DNA from: Vulgatibacter sp035565615
GTDB taxonomy: Bacteria; Myxococcota; Myxococcia; Myxococcales; Vulgatibacteraceae
Assembly: GCA_035565615.1 (NCBI GenBank)
Contig: DATMSB010000045.1
Location: forward strand, 1-39,371
Reading direction: 5' to 3'
Length of the DNA: 39,371 nucleotides
The notes under the pieces are model-generated. The model ran no database searches. It was not told the DNA's origin and saw only the letters and a program-made list of their open reading frames with translations. The position numbers were made by a program, and so were the translations under genes. Of the stretch, positions 1 to 9,230 are shown piece by piece (within the stretch, counting starts at the first letter, position 1; each line of letters starts with the position of its first letter).

Positions 1-486
1 GATGCGGCTCGCCAGACGTTCCAACTTCGCGGTGAGGCGCACCGATGCCTCCTCCGCGTCCTGCAGCTCTTCGCCCAGCTTCACCCGGTGGGCCTCGGGC
101 ACCTGGGGCGATGCCAGCGCCTTCGCCAGCTCCTCGCCCACCGAGCCCAGCGCCTCCTCTGCGACGTCGAGCTCGCCTCGCAGGAAGAGGAAGCTGCCTC
201 GGATCTCCTCCAGGGTCATCCCCTCCGCCATCATCGCCTTGATGGCGTTGACGCGGCGGAAGACGTTCGTCGGGTAGACGCCGACGCTCCCCTGGTTCTT
301 GCCCTTGCGTCCCACGCGCCGGCTCCGGGGGAGGAGCCCCGCCTGCACGTACTTGCGGAACGTCCCTTCGCTGAAACGCACGCCTCGCTGCTGGAAGAGG
401 GCGATCACCTGCCGCGCCGACACGCCGGTGGCTCGGTGTTCGTCCTCGAGTGCGGCCAGCTCTTCGTCCGAGAGGAGAGATGCCAT
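1..486 (-). CDS. MerR-family transcriptional regulator, C-terminus cut by window edge
   Basis: The minus-strand reading frame starts at ATG 486-484, with an AGGGG ribosome binding site about 5 bases upstream, and stays open to base 1, giving 162 codons without a stop. Residues about 18-90 look like a MerR-type winged helix: an Ala-Arg-Gln-Val-Ile recognition-helix region, then FSEGTFRKYVQAGLLP (the usual 'turns yellow when switched on' wing region of the family) and a basic GRKGKNQG stretch. After about residue 95 the chain is Glu/Leu-rich and probably coiled coil, as in the dimerisation helix of MerR proteins. No effector-binding domain is visible before the window ends, so the ligand is unknown. 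It would act as a cytoplasmic DNA-binding dimer. The family call is fairly safe; targets are not. Confidence 0.75.
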   Translation of the reverse strand, partial: MASLLSDEELAALEDEHRATGVSARQVIALFQQRGVRFSEGTFRKYVQAGLLPRSRRVGRKGKNQGSVGVYPTNVFRRVNAIKAMMAEGMTLEEIRGSFLFLRGELDVAEEALGSVGEELAKALASPQVPEAHRVKLGEELQDAEEASVRLTAKLERLASRI

Positions 487-818
487 TCAATCCCCTTTCA
501 CGTTCCACTGTGGAGCTTGAGTGGAGGAGCGTCAATGGAATCCATTCGAGGGAGCAAGCGCTCCCTGTGGGAAACTCCGCTCGCTCGGCGGAGCGGAGGG
601 GATCGAGGCGGGATCGGGGGTGCGGCGGGCGCAGCGCGAGCGCCGGTGTCGGCCGGGCGATCGGCGGATGCGACGCGAGCACAGCAGGCGCGAGTGGGAA
701 GGCGGAGGCACGCGGCCGCGGGCGCAGTTGGACGCTCCGGTGGCGTCGCTCGAGCGGCCCGGACGCGACGCGGCGCCGCCGGATCGGGCGGCGTTCCTGC
801 AGGCGGGCTATGCGGGGA
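487..818. other. Intergenic region without a recognisable gene
   Basis: This stretch separates the MerR-type gene from the stop of the Ser/Thr kinase. Apart from the palindromes at 507-566 and a small hairpin CTCCGC-N7-GCGGAG at 575-593, I see nothing in it. Open frames exist on both strands only because stop codons are rare in this GC-rich DNA; none has a family resemblance or a convincing ribosome binding site. No clear terminator for the kinase is visible. Confidence 0.6.
507..566 (-). promoter_or_regulatory. Upstream region of the MerR-type gene with three short inverted repeats
   Basis: Just upstream of the regulator (minus strand) lie three perfect short palindromes: TCCAC-T-GTGGA centred near 509, AATGGA-A-TCCATT at 534-546, and AGGGAGC-N4-GCTCCCT at 549-566. 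A TTGACG at 535-530 could be a -35 box, but the matching -10 position (512-507, CACAGT) is weak. MerR proteins bind inverted repeats in the spacer between -35 and -10, so autoregulation is a reasonable inference. None of this is proven by sequence alone. Confidence 0.35.
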
Positions 819-2984
819 TCACCTGCAGCGCAGGGGCGTGCGGGTCGTACCGTCGAGCTCGCTCACGGCGTCGGCCTCGATCAGCAGCGTCAGCTTCCGC
901 TCGGGATCCACCCGGATCGAGAGCGAACAGGGGGCGCTCCCCTCCCTCTCGATCCGCAGCGCCCTGCGGCCCGCCGCCACCATGAGGCTGGCGGGAGACG
1001 GGCCCAACTCGATCGCCCGGTTGCCGTCGATGCGCACCGACGATCGGCCCGGCAGCCTGGTCGCGAGGACGAGGTTCCCCTCCCCCCCGGCTGCCGCCGA
1101 GGCGATCCGCTCGCGGTTCCTGGGCAAGGGCTTCGGCCCGGAGGGCGAGGCGCCGAGAGGAGCCCCTTGGGCCACCTGGCCGGACGATGCTCGTTTCGCC
1201 GACGGGCCTGCGGTGGGCTCGGCCGGCGCCGTCCCGCCTCTCGCCGGGGTCGACGCGGGCGGATCGGCGACCTCCGCCAGCCGGGGTTCGCTCCCCGTCG
1301 ATCGAGCGGCGCCTTGCGCCGGCAGTGGGACGCTCGCCACCCCGAGCGCTGGCGTGGGATCGACGCGGTTGCTCGACCGAAGCTCGTCCGCCGCGTCGGG
1401 ATCGGCCGACCCGACCGACCGCGGCCCCCTCGACCCTTCGGCAGGGGCCTGCGGATCGACATCGTCCGAGGGACGCGAATCGAGCGGCGCACCGAGGGGC
1501 GCCGGCGTCGCCGGGTCGAGCGCGTCGGCTCCACGGGCGCCTGAAGGCCCACCCAGCAGGAACCAGCCGGCTCCGGCGGAGAGGACCACGGCGGACGCGG
1601 CCCCGATGAGGATCGGTCGACCTCGCGTCCTTCGCGCCGAAGCCCGGCCCGGCGAGACGGGCCCGGGCTCCGCCGTCTCGGCCCGGGGATCGGCGCCTGC
1701 CGCCGGGGCCCCCGCCCTGCTCTCCATCGCCTCTACCCGGGACTCGGCCCGTGCCGCCTGGATCCCCGCCCCGCGATCCACCGTCTCCGCGTGCGGATCG
1801 GCGACCGCCCTCCCGCCGGGCCGCCCCTCCCGACCTTCGGGCGCGTCGCCGCGAGGCGTCGAAAGGGGCGCCGATCGCTGCTCCACCGTCTCCGCCCCCG
1901 GCCCGAAGGCGGACTCGATCGAGATCTCCACCGACGAGGCGGTGCCGCCGGCGGACGCCACCGCCCCGCCGCCGGGCGGCTCCGCCACCCTCGCCGTCGG
2001 CTGCATCGCAGGGGGGCCATAGACCGCGGTCCCGGATCCGAGGCGCCGCTGCAGCTCCGCCAGATCGATGTCGGCCTGCGATCGGATCAGCCGCAGGGTG
2101 AGGTCGGCGAGGTCGCGAGCCGCCGCGGTGGAGTCGGGCCGCTCCCCCTTATCGCGGGCGAGTAGCCGCAGCACCAGCTCGTCGACGGCAGGCGGCACCT
2201 CGAGCGCGAAGCTCGAGGGCGGGGAGAGCTCCTTCTCGAGCACCTGCATCAGCACCGCGGCGTCGGAGTCCCCCTCGAAGAGCGGCCTCCCCGCCAAGCA
2301 CTCCCAGAGCACGATCCCCAGGGCGAAGACGTCGGCCCGCCCGTCCAGCTCCTCCCCGCGGACCTGCTCGGGCGCCATGTACGCGCACTTGCCCCGCACG
2401 CGGCCGGGCTGGGTCACGTGGGAGCGGTTCACCGCCTTGGCGATTCCAAAGTCGGCGAGCTTCACCTCGCCTTCCCGGGAGATGAGCACGTTCTGCGGCG
2501 ACACGTCCCGGTGGACGATCCCCAGCCGCTCGCCGCCGGGACCCGAGAGGCGGTGCGCGTACCCCAGGGCCTTGGCGACCTCGGCGGCGACGTGGAGGCT
2601 GGGCGCCAACCCGAGCCGGATCCCCTTCGCCCGGCAGATCCGAAGGAGCGCGGCCAGGGTCCGCCCCCGGACCAGCTCCATCGCGAGGAAGTGCACTCCG
2701 TCGGCCTCGCCGAAATCGAAGGTCTGAACGATGTTCGCGTGGTTGAGGCGGGCCGAGAGCCGAGCCTCGTCCAGGAACATGGCGGTGAACTGGGGCTCCT
2801 CCGAGAGCTCGTGGCGGATCACCTTGACGGCCACGTCCTTCTCGAAGCCACCCGCCGCCGACAGCGACGCCCGGTAGACGGTGGCCATCCCTCCGCCGCC
2901 CACCCGCTCGAGGAGGGTGTATCGTCCGAAGCTGGCAGGGAGCGCGGGGCCCAGCGGGCCCCCGGCGCTCGAGTCGGGTCCCAA
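819..2984 (-). CDS. Transmembrane serine/threonine protein kinase with PEGA-like C-terminal domain
   Basis: This is a PknB-like eukaryotic-type kinase. Residues 19-310 form the catalytic domain: glycine loop VGGGGMATVY (28-37), ATP lysine K54 in VAVK, catalytic loop HRDVSPQN (D160), DFG at 178-180 and the APEQ motif of the activation segment. A Pro/Ala/Glu-rich linker leads to one membrane segment at about 456-479 (RPILIGAASAVVLSAGAGWF) preceded by a basic RRTRGR stretch, so the kinase lies in the cytoplasm. A second low-complexity stretch links to a small beta-rich domain, about residues 635-721, that resembles PEGA domains (RSSVRIDG and PASLMVAAGRRALRI). The frame begins at TTG 2984-2982 without a strong ribosome binding site, so the start may be off by a few codons. 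The gene is divergent from dnaK. Kinase function is certain; substrates and signal are unknown. Confidence 0.9.
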   Translation of the reverse strand: MGPDSSAGGPLGPALPASFGRYTLLERVGGGGMATVYRASLSAAGGFEKDVAVKVIRHELSEEPQFTAMFLDEARLSARLNHANIVQTFDFGEADGVHFLAMELVRGRTLAALLRICRAKGIRLGLAPSLHVAAEVAKALGYAHRLSGPGGERLGIVHRDVSPQNVLISREGEVKLADFGIAKAVNRSHVTQPGRVRGKCAYMAPEQVRGEELDGRADVFALGIVLWECLAGRPLFEGDSDAAVLMQVLEKELSPPSSFALEVPPAVDELVLRLLARDKGERPDSTAAARDLADLTLRLIRSQADIDLAELQRRLGSGTAVYGPPAMQPTARVAEPPGGGAVASAGGTASSVEISIESAFGPGAETVEQRSAPLSTPRGDAPEGREGRPGGRAVADPHAETVDRGAGIQAARAESRVEAMESRAGAPAAGADPRAETAEPGPVSPGRASARRTRGRPILIGAASAVVLSAGAGWFLLGGPSGARGADALDPATPAPLGAPLDSRPSDDVDPQAPAEGSRGPRSVGSADPDAADELRSSNRVDPTPALGVASVPLPAQGAARSTGSEPRLAEVADPPASTPARGGTAPAEPTAGPSAKRASSGQVAQGAPLGASPSGPKPLPRNRERIASAAAGGEGNLVLATRLPGRSSVRIDGNRAIELGPSPASLMVAAGRRALRIEREGSAPCSLSIRVDPERKLTLLIEADAVSELDGTTRTPLRCR

Positions 2985-3196
2985 GATCCACGTCTCCGCG
3001 TGGCAGTCGCTCGCGCTCGGTGTGTCCTTTCGAGCCTACCACGCGATCGCCGGGCCGCCAGCCTCGCGCCCGGCCGGGACGCTGCCAGGAGGGCTTTCCC
3101 GGGGCCTTCGGGCCGGGATCCGCGCGCTTCTCCCCGGGCGCGCGGGGCGTCCGGCCCGCCAGGGCCCGACTCTTCGTCATTCTCTCCCCGCGCTCG

Positions 3197-3224
3197 TTGA
3201 CAAGGCCCCGTCGACTCTTATGGT
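3197..3224 (+). promoter_or_regulatory. Sigma-70-type promoter of dnaK
   Basis: A perfect -35 hexamer TTGACA (3197-3202) is followed after 16 bases by TATGGT (3219-3224). This would start transcription about 35-40 bases before the dnaK GTG. I see no CIRCE inverted repeat and no sigma-32 style -35 (CTTGAAA), so the sequence argues for housekeeping transcription, although heat-shock control by another route cannot be excluded. Confidence 0.6.
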
Positions 3225-3270
3225 AGCGCGCGCAAAGGCCCTTGGGCGGCCGACAACCAGTGAGGAAAAC

Positions 3271-5199
<1,929 letters not shown>

Positions 5200-5228
5200 G
5201 ACGAGCTCCAGGCGCGGGTTCCGAACGA

Positions 5229-5266
5229 GCCCGACCCTCCGAGGAGGGGGTCGGGCCCTTCTTTTT
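5229..5266 (+). terminator. Rho-independent terminator of dnaK
   Basis: The arms GCCCGACCC (5229-5237) and GGGTCGGGC (5248-5256) pair, with additional CTCC/GGAG pairing inside, and are followed by CCTTCTTTTT. It lies 30 bases after the dnaK stop. The left arm with its flanks (GAGCCCGACCCTC) and the arm spacing recur at 5811-5840. Confidence 0.9.
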
Positions 5267-5344
5267 GATCCCCAAGGGCCGCGGGCGGAGGCGGGCAGCG
5301 GCAGCCCTCCCGCCCTCTCCCACAGGAACCGACGACACTGTCTG

Positions 5345-5373
5345 TTGCAGAACGCGCGGAGGTCCGCTAGTTT
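5345..5373 (+). promoter_or_regulatory. Possible promoter of the short Gly-rich lipoprotein gene
   Basis: TTGCAG (5345-5350), a 17-base spacer and TAGTTT (5368-5373) lie about 30 bases before the ATG at 5404. The spacing is ideal, but the -10 match is only partial. Confidence 0.4.
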
Positions 5374-5403
5374 CACCCAATGTTCTTTTCATCAGGAGTT
5401 CGC

Positions 5404-5727
5404 ATGCGGTTCAGTTCCCTCACTGTCGCGATGATGTTCGCGCTGGCTTTCTCTTTTGGTTGCGACTCGTCGGAGGATGAGCCCGGCGGGACCGGCGGCA
5501 CGGCCGGCGTCGTGAGCACCGGCGGGACCGGTGGTGGCACCGGCGGCACGGGTGGCGGCACCGGCGGGACCGGCGGCGACACCGGCACGGGTGGCACCGG
5601 CGGCGACACCGGCACTGGCGGCACCGGCGGGGACACCGGCACCGGCGGAACCGGCGGGGACACCGGCACCGGCGGGACCGGCGGCGACACCGGCACCGGC
5701 GGGACCGGCGGCGACGACGCCCCGTAG
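5404..5727 (+). CDS. Short Gly/Thr-rich repeat lipoprotein (linker only)
   Basis: The 107-residue product starts at ATG 5404, preceded by AGGAG at a 5-base distance; an upstream ATG at 5380 lacks one. Residues 1-20 form a lipoprotein signal (MRFSSLTVAMMFALAFSFGC) with lipidation expected at C20; the lipobox is imperfect because Phe stands at -2. After an acidic DSSEDEP stretch, everything else is GGTGG repeats, including five exact 9-residue copies of GGTGGDTGT, and the protein stops at GGTGGDDAP with no folded domain. In myxobacteria such stretches normally tether a C-terminal domain to the membrane, so a linker without cargo is odd. It lies between two hairpin terminators and so is its own transcription unit. 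Function is not recognisable. Confidence 0.7.
   Translation: MRFSSLTVAMMFALAFSFGCDSSEDEPGGTGGTAGVVSTGGTGGGTGGTGGGTGGTGGDTGTGGTGGDTGTGGTGGDTGTGGTGGDTGTGGTGGDTGTGGTGGDDAP
5563..5697 (+). repeat. Five tandem 27-bp repeats inside the linker lipoprotein gene
   Basis: Five consecutive 27-base units each encode GGTGGDTGT. They differ only at a few third codon positions (for example GGC/GGG/GGT and ACC/ACG/ACT). The array is in frame, so changes in copy number would lengthen or shorten the linker without breaking the frame. Confidence 0.9.
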
Positions 5728-5812
5728 GGGGTCCCGCACACCCACCGCTCCTCGGCGGCGACGTCGAGGAGCACCTGGTGCGCCGGCGGCGACCTGCCCC
5801 ACGGCATCCAGA

Positions 5813-5846
5813 GCCCGACCCTCTTCATTGGGGGTCGGGCTTTCTT
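5813..5846 (+). terminator. Rho-independent terminator after the short lipoprotein gene
   Basis: GCCCGACCC (5813-5821) pairs with GGGTCGGGC (5832-5840) around a 10-base loop and is followed by TTTCTT. The stem is the same as that of the dnaK terminator. Confidence 0.85.
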
Positions 5847-5960
5847 CGTGGGCGATCGCCTCGCGAACCGGCTGGACGGGAGCGGTTCCGCCCCCTCCCT
5901 AACGGAGAATCGTGAACCGTCGTCGCGTCGGCGCACCAACCGCTCCGATGGAGGTTCACG

Positions 5961-6646
5961 ATGTCGAGAGGCTCGTCGTTCTCCGTAGTGGCAGCACTTC
6001 TCCTCCTCGCCGGCTGTGGATCTGCCGACGACGGTTCGACGGGCAAAGGTTTGACAGGCAGTGGTGGTGGTTCCGGAGGCTCGGGTGCCAGCACGGGGGA
6101 TGGGGGTTCGGGAGGCACCGCAGGCGGCGTGGGTGGAACCGGCGGCGTCGGTGGATCCGGTGGCGTGGGTGGATCCGGCGGCCGGATCGACCAGGACGCG
6201 TACCCGTGGCGAGAGGCGCCACGTGCCAGATCGAGACTCTCGATCCCGGCGGCGCGGACGCGAACCTCTTCGGCGGGTTCCCGATCCCGGTGGGCCGATG
6301 GGTCGAGACCACGACGACCGGCCTGACCGGCTACTCGTTCGCCGCCTCTCCCGGCGTGACCTACGCGATCGAGACCTCCGTCGGCGCACCCTACGCCTAC
6401 AGAGGTGCCGAGAACGGCCAGGCGACGACCGCGATCCAACTGAAGAGCTCGATCTCGTCGGCCTTCTTCCCGGCCTTCCAGACCATCGACACCGACCGGG
6501 ACCACGGGACGGACGGCTGTTCGAAGATCGCGTGGACGGCCCCCGATGCGACCACGGGGTTCATCGGGGAGGACATGTGGATCTGGGTCCCGACCTACGG
6601 GCAGTCCTACGATTCGCTCTACGTCGCGGTGACCCCCGTGCCCTGA
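5961..6646 (+). pseudogene. Gly-rich lipoprotein gene split by a one-base frameshift
   Basis: A GGAGG site 6 bases before ATG 5961 starts a clear lipoprotein: residues 1-19 end in LLLLAGC with lipidation at C19, followed by a GGSGG/GGVGG linker. This frame runs to GGRIDQDAYPWRE near 6215 and then becomes a non-protein-like Arg/Ser string that stops at 6326. The neighbouring frame (codon starts one base earlier) carries a good C-terminal domain from about 6215 to the stop at 6646, beginning ATCQIETLDPGGADANLFGG and ending WVPTYGQSYDSLYVAVTPVP. The total span is one base short of a multiple of three, so restoring one base between about 6183 and 6218 would give a protein of about 228 residues. 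I do not recognise the domain. It may be a true pseudogene, a sequencing error or, less likely, programmed frameshifting. Confidence 0.7.
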
Positions 6647-6663
6647 CCCGCGCCACTCGAGAG

Positions 6664-6700
6664 GCGCCCCCGCCCGCACCGCGGCGCCGGGGGCGCTCCT
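6664..6700 (+). terminator. Hairpin after the frameshifted lipoprotein gene, weak terminator
   Basis: GCGCCCCCG (6664-6672) pairs with CGGGGGCGC (6688-6696), followed only by TCCT. The stem is strong but the U-tract is poor. Confidence 0.5.
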
Positions 6701-6812
6701 CGCCTCCTGGAGGTTGCTTCCGAACGGTGGCCACGGCCCCACTTCGGGCGGCCGCGACGCTCCAGAGCCTTGCGCGCCCTCCCCGGAAGACGGTACAGAG
6801 CGATCCGCTCGT

Positions 6813-6889
6813 GGGCGATTAGCGCAGCTGGATAGAGCATTGGCCTTCGAAGCCAAGGGTCGGGGGTTCGAATCCCTCATCGCCCGCCA
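6813..6889 (+). tRNA. tRNA-Arg (anticodon TCG)
   Basis: The acceptor arms GGGCGAT (6813-6819) and ATCGCCC (6879-6885) pair perfectly. The D-arm has AGCGCAGCTGGATAGAGC, the anticodon stem TTGGC/GCCAA encloses loop CTTCGAA with anticodon TCG (reads CGA), and the T-arm has GGGTTCGAATCCC. The 3' CCA is encoded at 6887-6889. It is preceded by a frameshifted gene and followed by its own terminator. Confidence 0.97.
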
Positions 6890-6891
6890 CG

Positions 6892-6942
6892 GAAGGCCCC
6901 GATCTCGTGCCGTTCTCCGGCAGGACGTCGGGGCCTTCGCCT
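6892..6942 (+). terminator. Terminator downstream of tRNA-Arg
   Basis: GAAGGCCCCGA (6892-6902) pairs with TCGGGGCCTTC (6928-6938), with a CCGTTCTCCGG mini-stem in the loop, followed by GCCTTT. It begins 3 bases after the tRNA. Confidence 0.75.
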
Positions 6943-7005
6943 TTCGTGCTCCCGCCGGTCCCGGCCGGACCGCGCCCCTCGGCCTCTACACGAGTTGTCC
7001 AAAAA

Positions 7006-7034
7006 TTGACGATCTGAGGACGCCGACGTACCTG
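7006..7034 (+). promoter_or_regulatory. Possible promoter of the CRD-type lipoprotein gene
   Basis: TTGACG (7006-7011), a 17-base spacer and TACCTG (7029-7034) lie directly before the ribosome binding site. The -35 is good and the -10 is weak. Confidence 0.35.
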
Positions 7035-7054
7035 CTTTCGAGGAGGTTTCACCG

Positions 7055-8641
7055 ATGAAGAGGACGAGTTTCGTGGGAGCCCTGCTGGCGGGGGCTCTGA
7101 CGATGGCGGGATGCGCGGCGGGGGGTGACGACGGCGGAGCTGGCGGCACGGGAGGCGTGGGAGCTGCCGGGGGTAGTGGCGGCACCGGCGGCACGGGCGC
7201 CGTCGGCGGCTCCGGCGGTACGGGTGGCGTTGGCGGCTCCGGCGGTACGGGTGGCGTTGGAGGCTCTGGCGGCACGGGCGGCATCGGTGGAGCCGGCGGA
7301 ACCGGCGGGACCGGTGGCATCGGAGGCGTCGGTGGGACCGGCGGCACGGGCGGTATCGGCGGGACCGGTGGCATCGGCGGCACGGGCGGCATCGGCGGGA
7401 CCGGCGGCACCGCCGGTGAAGGCGGGAGTGGCGGAGCCACCGGGATCGGCGATCAGGTCCTCGGCATCGTGCTCGACGATCGGGGGGAGCCCCTCGCCGA
7501 CGTTCGCGTCGCCATCGATCACGACTTCGAAGACGCGCAGCTCACGAACGAGGACGGCGCGTTCGCGTTCGCCCACGTGGATCTCCCCTACGATCTCACC
7601 CTGAAGCTCCCTTCCGGGCAGATCGTGGAGCTCCGCGCCCTGGTGCTGCGCGAGCCCACGATCGGCCTCTTCGACAACGCGAACGGCCTCTCGCGCGCCA
7701 CCTTGACGGGAACGGTCTCGGGGGCAGTGGATCCGCTCCCGTTCGGTGACGCGATCGCCGTCTCGACCACGCGGAGCACGAACACGTCGATCGACGTCGG
7801 CGACGGAGGCGCGTTCTCCGGCGAGGTGGCCTGGCGCGGCCCCTCGCCGCGGATCGTCGACGTGGTGGCGGTGCACCTCGGGTCGGCCGGCAACGGAGCG
7901 TTCGCCTTCCGGGCCGCCGGGGTCCTCGAGGACGTGACCCTGGAGGATGACGCCACCGTGGCGGGCCTGGAGGTCGAGCTCTCGTCGGATCCCATCCCCA
8001 CCTTCCAGACCACGCTCGACCTCGATCTCGGAGCCTTCGACGACGACGCGGGAGCCGTCCTCTGGTCCTTCGACGTCCTGGGCGCGCGCTTCGCCGTCCC
8101 GGCGGAGGTCTCATCGGGCGTCGAAGACGGCGCCGTCGTCACCCTTCCCGAGGACGGGGGCCGACTCATGACGAGCGGCGTCGACGCGGACGGGACGATG
8201 GCGTTCCGGATGGTCCAGGTGACCTCGGCGGGAACGACCACGGTCCACCTCCCGAACACCCAGGTCCTGGAGGTGATCGCGCCGGAGGACGGGGCCATGG
8301 ACGTGCCTCGCCTGCCCGAGCTGAGCTGGAGCGCCATCCCCGGTGCCACGAGCTACTGGGTCGAGATCTACGCCGACACCCCGCAGGGGCGCGAGCTGCG
8401 CCAGCAGTATTTCCTGCCGGGTGACGCGACCCGCCTCGACCTGGCGGCCATCGGATCGGACGAGGTACTCTTGGAGGGCTCCACGACCTTCGCGTGGACC
8501 GTGACCGCCGGCACGACGGATCATTTCCTCGATCCGAACACCATCGCCACCGGGACGGGTCTGGGCGCCGTCCACATCTTCTCGGTCGACGAATTCACGG
8601 CCTTCCGGACCCGGGAGCACGAGTTCACCACCGCTCCGTAG
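7055..8641 (+). CDS. Lipoprotein with Gly-rich linker and carboxypeptidase-regulatory-like domain
   Basis: The 528-residue protein starts at ATG 7055 after GAGGAGG at 8 bases. Residues 1-20 are a lipoprotein signal ending LTMAGC (lipidation at C20). Residues about 24-130 are a GGTGG/GGVGG/GGIGG linker. Residues about 131-205 (QVLGIVLDDRGEPLADVRVA, then TNEDGAFAF and YDLTLKLPSG) look like a carboxypeptidase regulatory-like (CnaB-like) beta sandwich. The rest is beta-rich and includes LSWSAIPGATSYWVEIY near residue 425, a fibronectin III-like signature. No catalytic motif is visible, so this is likely a cell-envelope adhesin or structural lipoprotein on the outer membrane; that role is inferred. 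It has the same architecture as the two lipoprotein genes upstream, but is intact. Confidence 0.85.
   Translation: MKRTSFVGALLAGALTMAGCAAGGDDGGAGGTGGVGAAGGSGGTGGTGAVGGSGGTGGVGGSGGTGGVGGSGGTGGIGGAGGTGGTGGIGGVGGTGGTGGIGGTGGIGGTGGIGGTGGTAGEGGSGGATGIGDQVLGIVLDDRGEPLADVRVAIDHDFEDAQLTNEDGAFAFAHVDLPYDLTLKLPSGQIVELRALVLREPTIGLFDNANGLSRATLTGTVSGAVDPLPFGDAIAVSTTRSTNTSIDVGDGGAFSGEVAWRGPSPRIVDVVAVHLGSAGNGAFAFRAAGVLEDVTLEDDATVAGLEVELSSDPIPTFQTTLDLDLGAFDDDAGAVLWSFDVLGARFAVPAEVSSGVEDGAVVTLPEDGGRLMTSGVDADGTMAFRMVQVTSAGTTTVHLPNTQVLEVIAPEDGAMDVPRLPELSWSAIPGATSYWVEIYADTPQGRELRQQYFLPGDATRLDLAAIGSDEVLLEGSTTFAWTVTAGTTDHFLDPNTIATGTGLGAVHIFSVDEFTAFRTREHEFTTAP
7136..7438 (+). repeat. Gly-rich low-complexity linker coding repeat
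   Basis: About 100 codons are almost entirely GGC/GGT/GGA/GGG alternating with ACC/ACG, GTC/ATC and AGC/TCC. Units such as GGTGGVGGS occur in near-tandem order, with no fixed period over the whole tract. The skewed composition creates long false open frames on the other strand. Confidence 0.85.
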
Positions 8642-8681
8642 GACAAAGCGGTGCCCACGGAGCGCGGCGGGCGCCCGTCCC

Positions 8682-9178
8682 TCAGGGATCTCCCGCGCTC
8701 ACCGGCTGCCGGCGGCGCCGCGCGATCGCCAGGATCCCCAGCGCTGCGACGACCCCGCCGCGATCCCCGGGAGGGACACGCCGCCCTCCTGGGAGGCCGG
8801 AGGCTCCCGCCGGTACGCCGCCGCCCGCACGGGCTCGGTGTGGAGGAGCCCTTCGCTCGCCGCGAGGCTCGCTGCGGGCGCGGCGATCGAGGCGAAGCGG
8901 GGGCCGCGGCCACCCCGGGGCAGGCGCCGGAGAAAGAACGCGGAGCGCTCGCCCACCCGCCAGCCCGTGGCCTGGAAGGTGACCGCGCCCGCGGGCAGGA
9001 CGCCGCGGAGCTGCCGATCGATCGCGATGGTGGTCGCCGGCGTGCCGTCCAGCGCTCCCGTCTGCAGGACCTGCCCGACCACCACGTGATCGGAGGCGGC
9101 GGCGAGCGCCTCGAAGGACGCCTCGCCCCGGGCCGGCGCTGCGAATGCCAGGAGGAGGGAGGCGGCGAGGAGGCGCAC
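8682..9178 (-). pseudogene. Small secreted protein with C-terminal membrane anchor, frameshifted
   Basis: The frame starting at GTG 9178 encodes a signal peptide (MRLLAASLLLAFAAPARGEA) and a domain with SDHVVVGQV, LRGVLPAGAV and FFLRRLP, paralogous to the gene at 12156-12707. It runs to SLPGIAAG and then stops at 8699 after a Trp/Arg-rich non-protein-like tail. The adjacent frame gives GVVAALGILAIARRRRQP and stops at 8682: a hydrophobic helix followed by an Arg cluster, just what a MYXO-CTERM/GlyGly-type sorting tail needs. One extra base in the C4 run at 8753-8756 would join the two, giving about 165 residues. The gene lies at the 3' end of the secreted-metalloprotease cluster. It may be real decay or a homopolymer error. 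Function is unknown. Confidence 0.65.
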
Positions 9179-9230
9179 CCGCGCAAGGTGGGGGGACCGG
9201 GTTCCTTCCGCCAGCCCCCTGCACCGGGCG

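Noticed and set aside
3240..3270. CIRCE element or sigma-32 promoter controlling dnaK
   Set aside because: No TTAGCACTC-N9-GAGTGCTAA and no CTTGAAA box were seen; the promoter fits the housekeeping consensus.
5563..5697. CRISPR-like regular repeats
   Set aside because: The 27-bp units are directly adjacent without spacers and encode in-frame GGTGGDTGT, so they are a coding tandem repeat.
6183..6218. Programmed ribosomal frameshift in the lipoprotein gene
   Set aside because: There is no X-XXY-YYZ slippery heptamer or obvious downstream stimulatory structure; a plain one-base loss is simpler.
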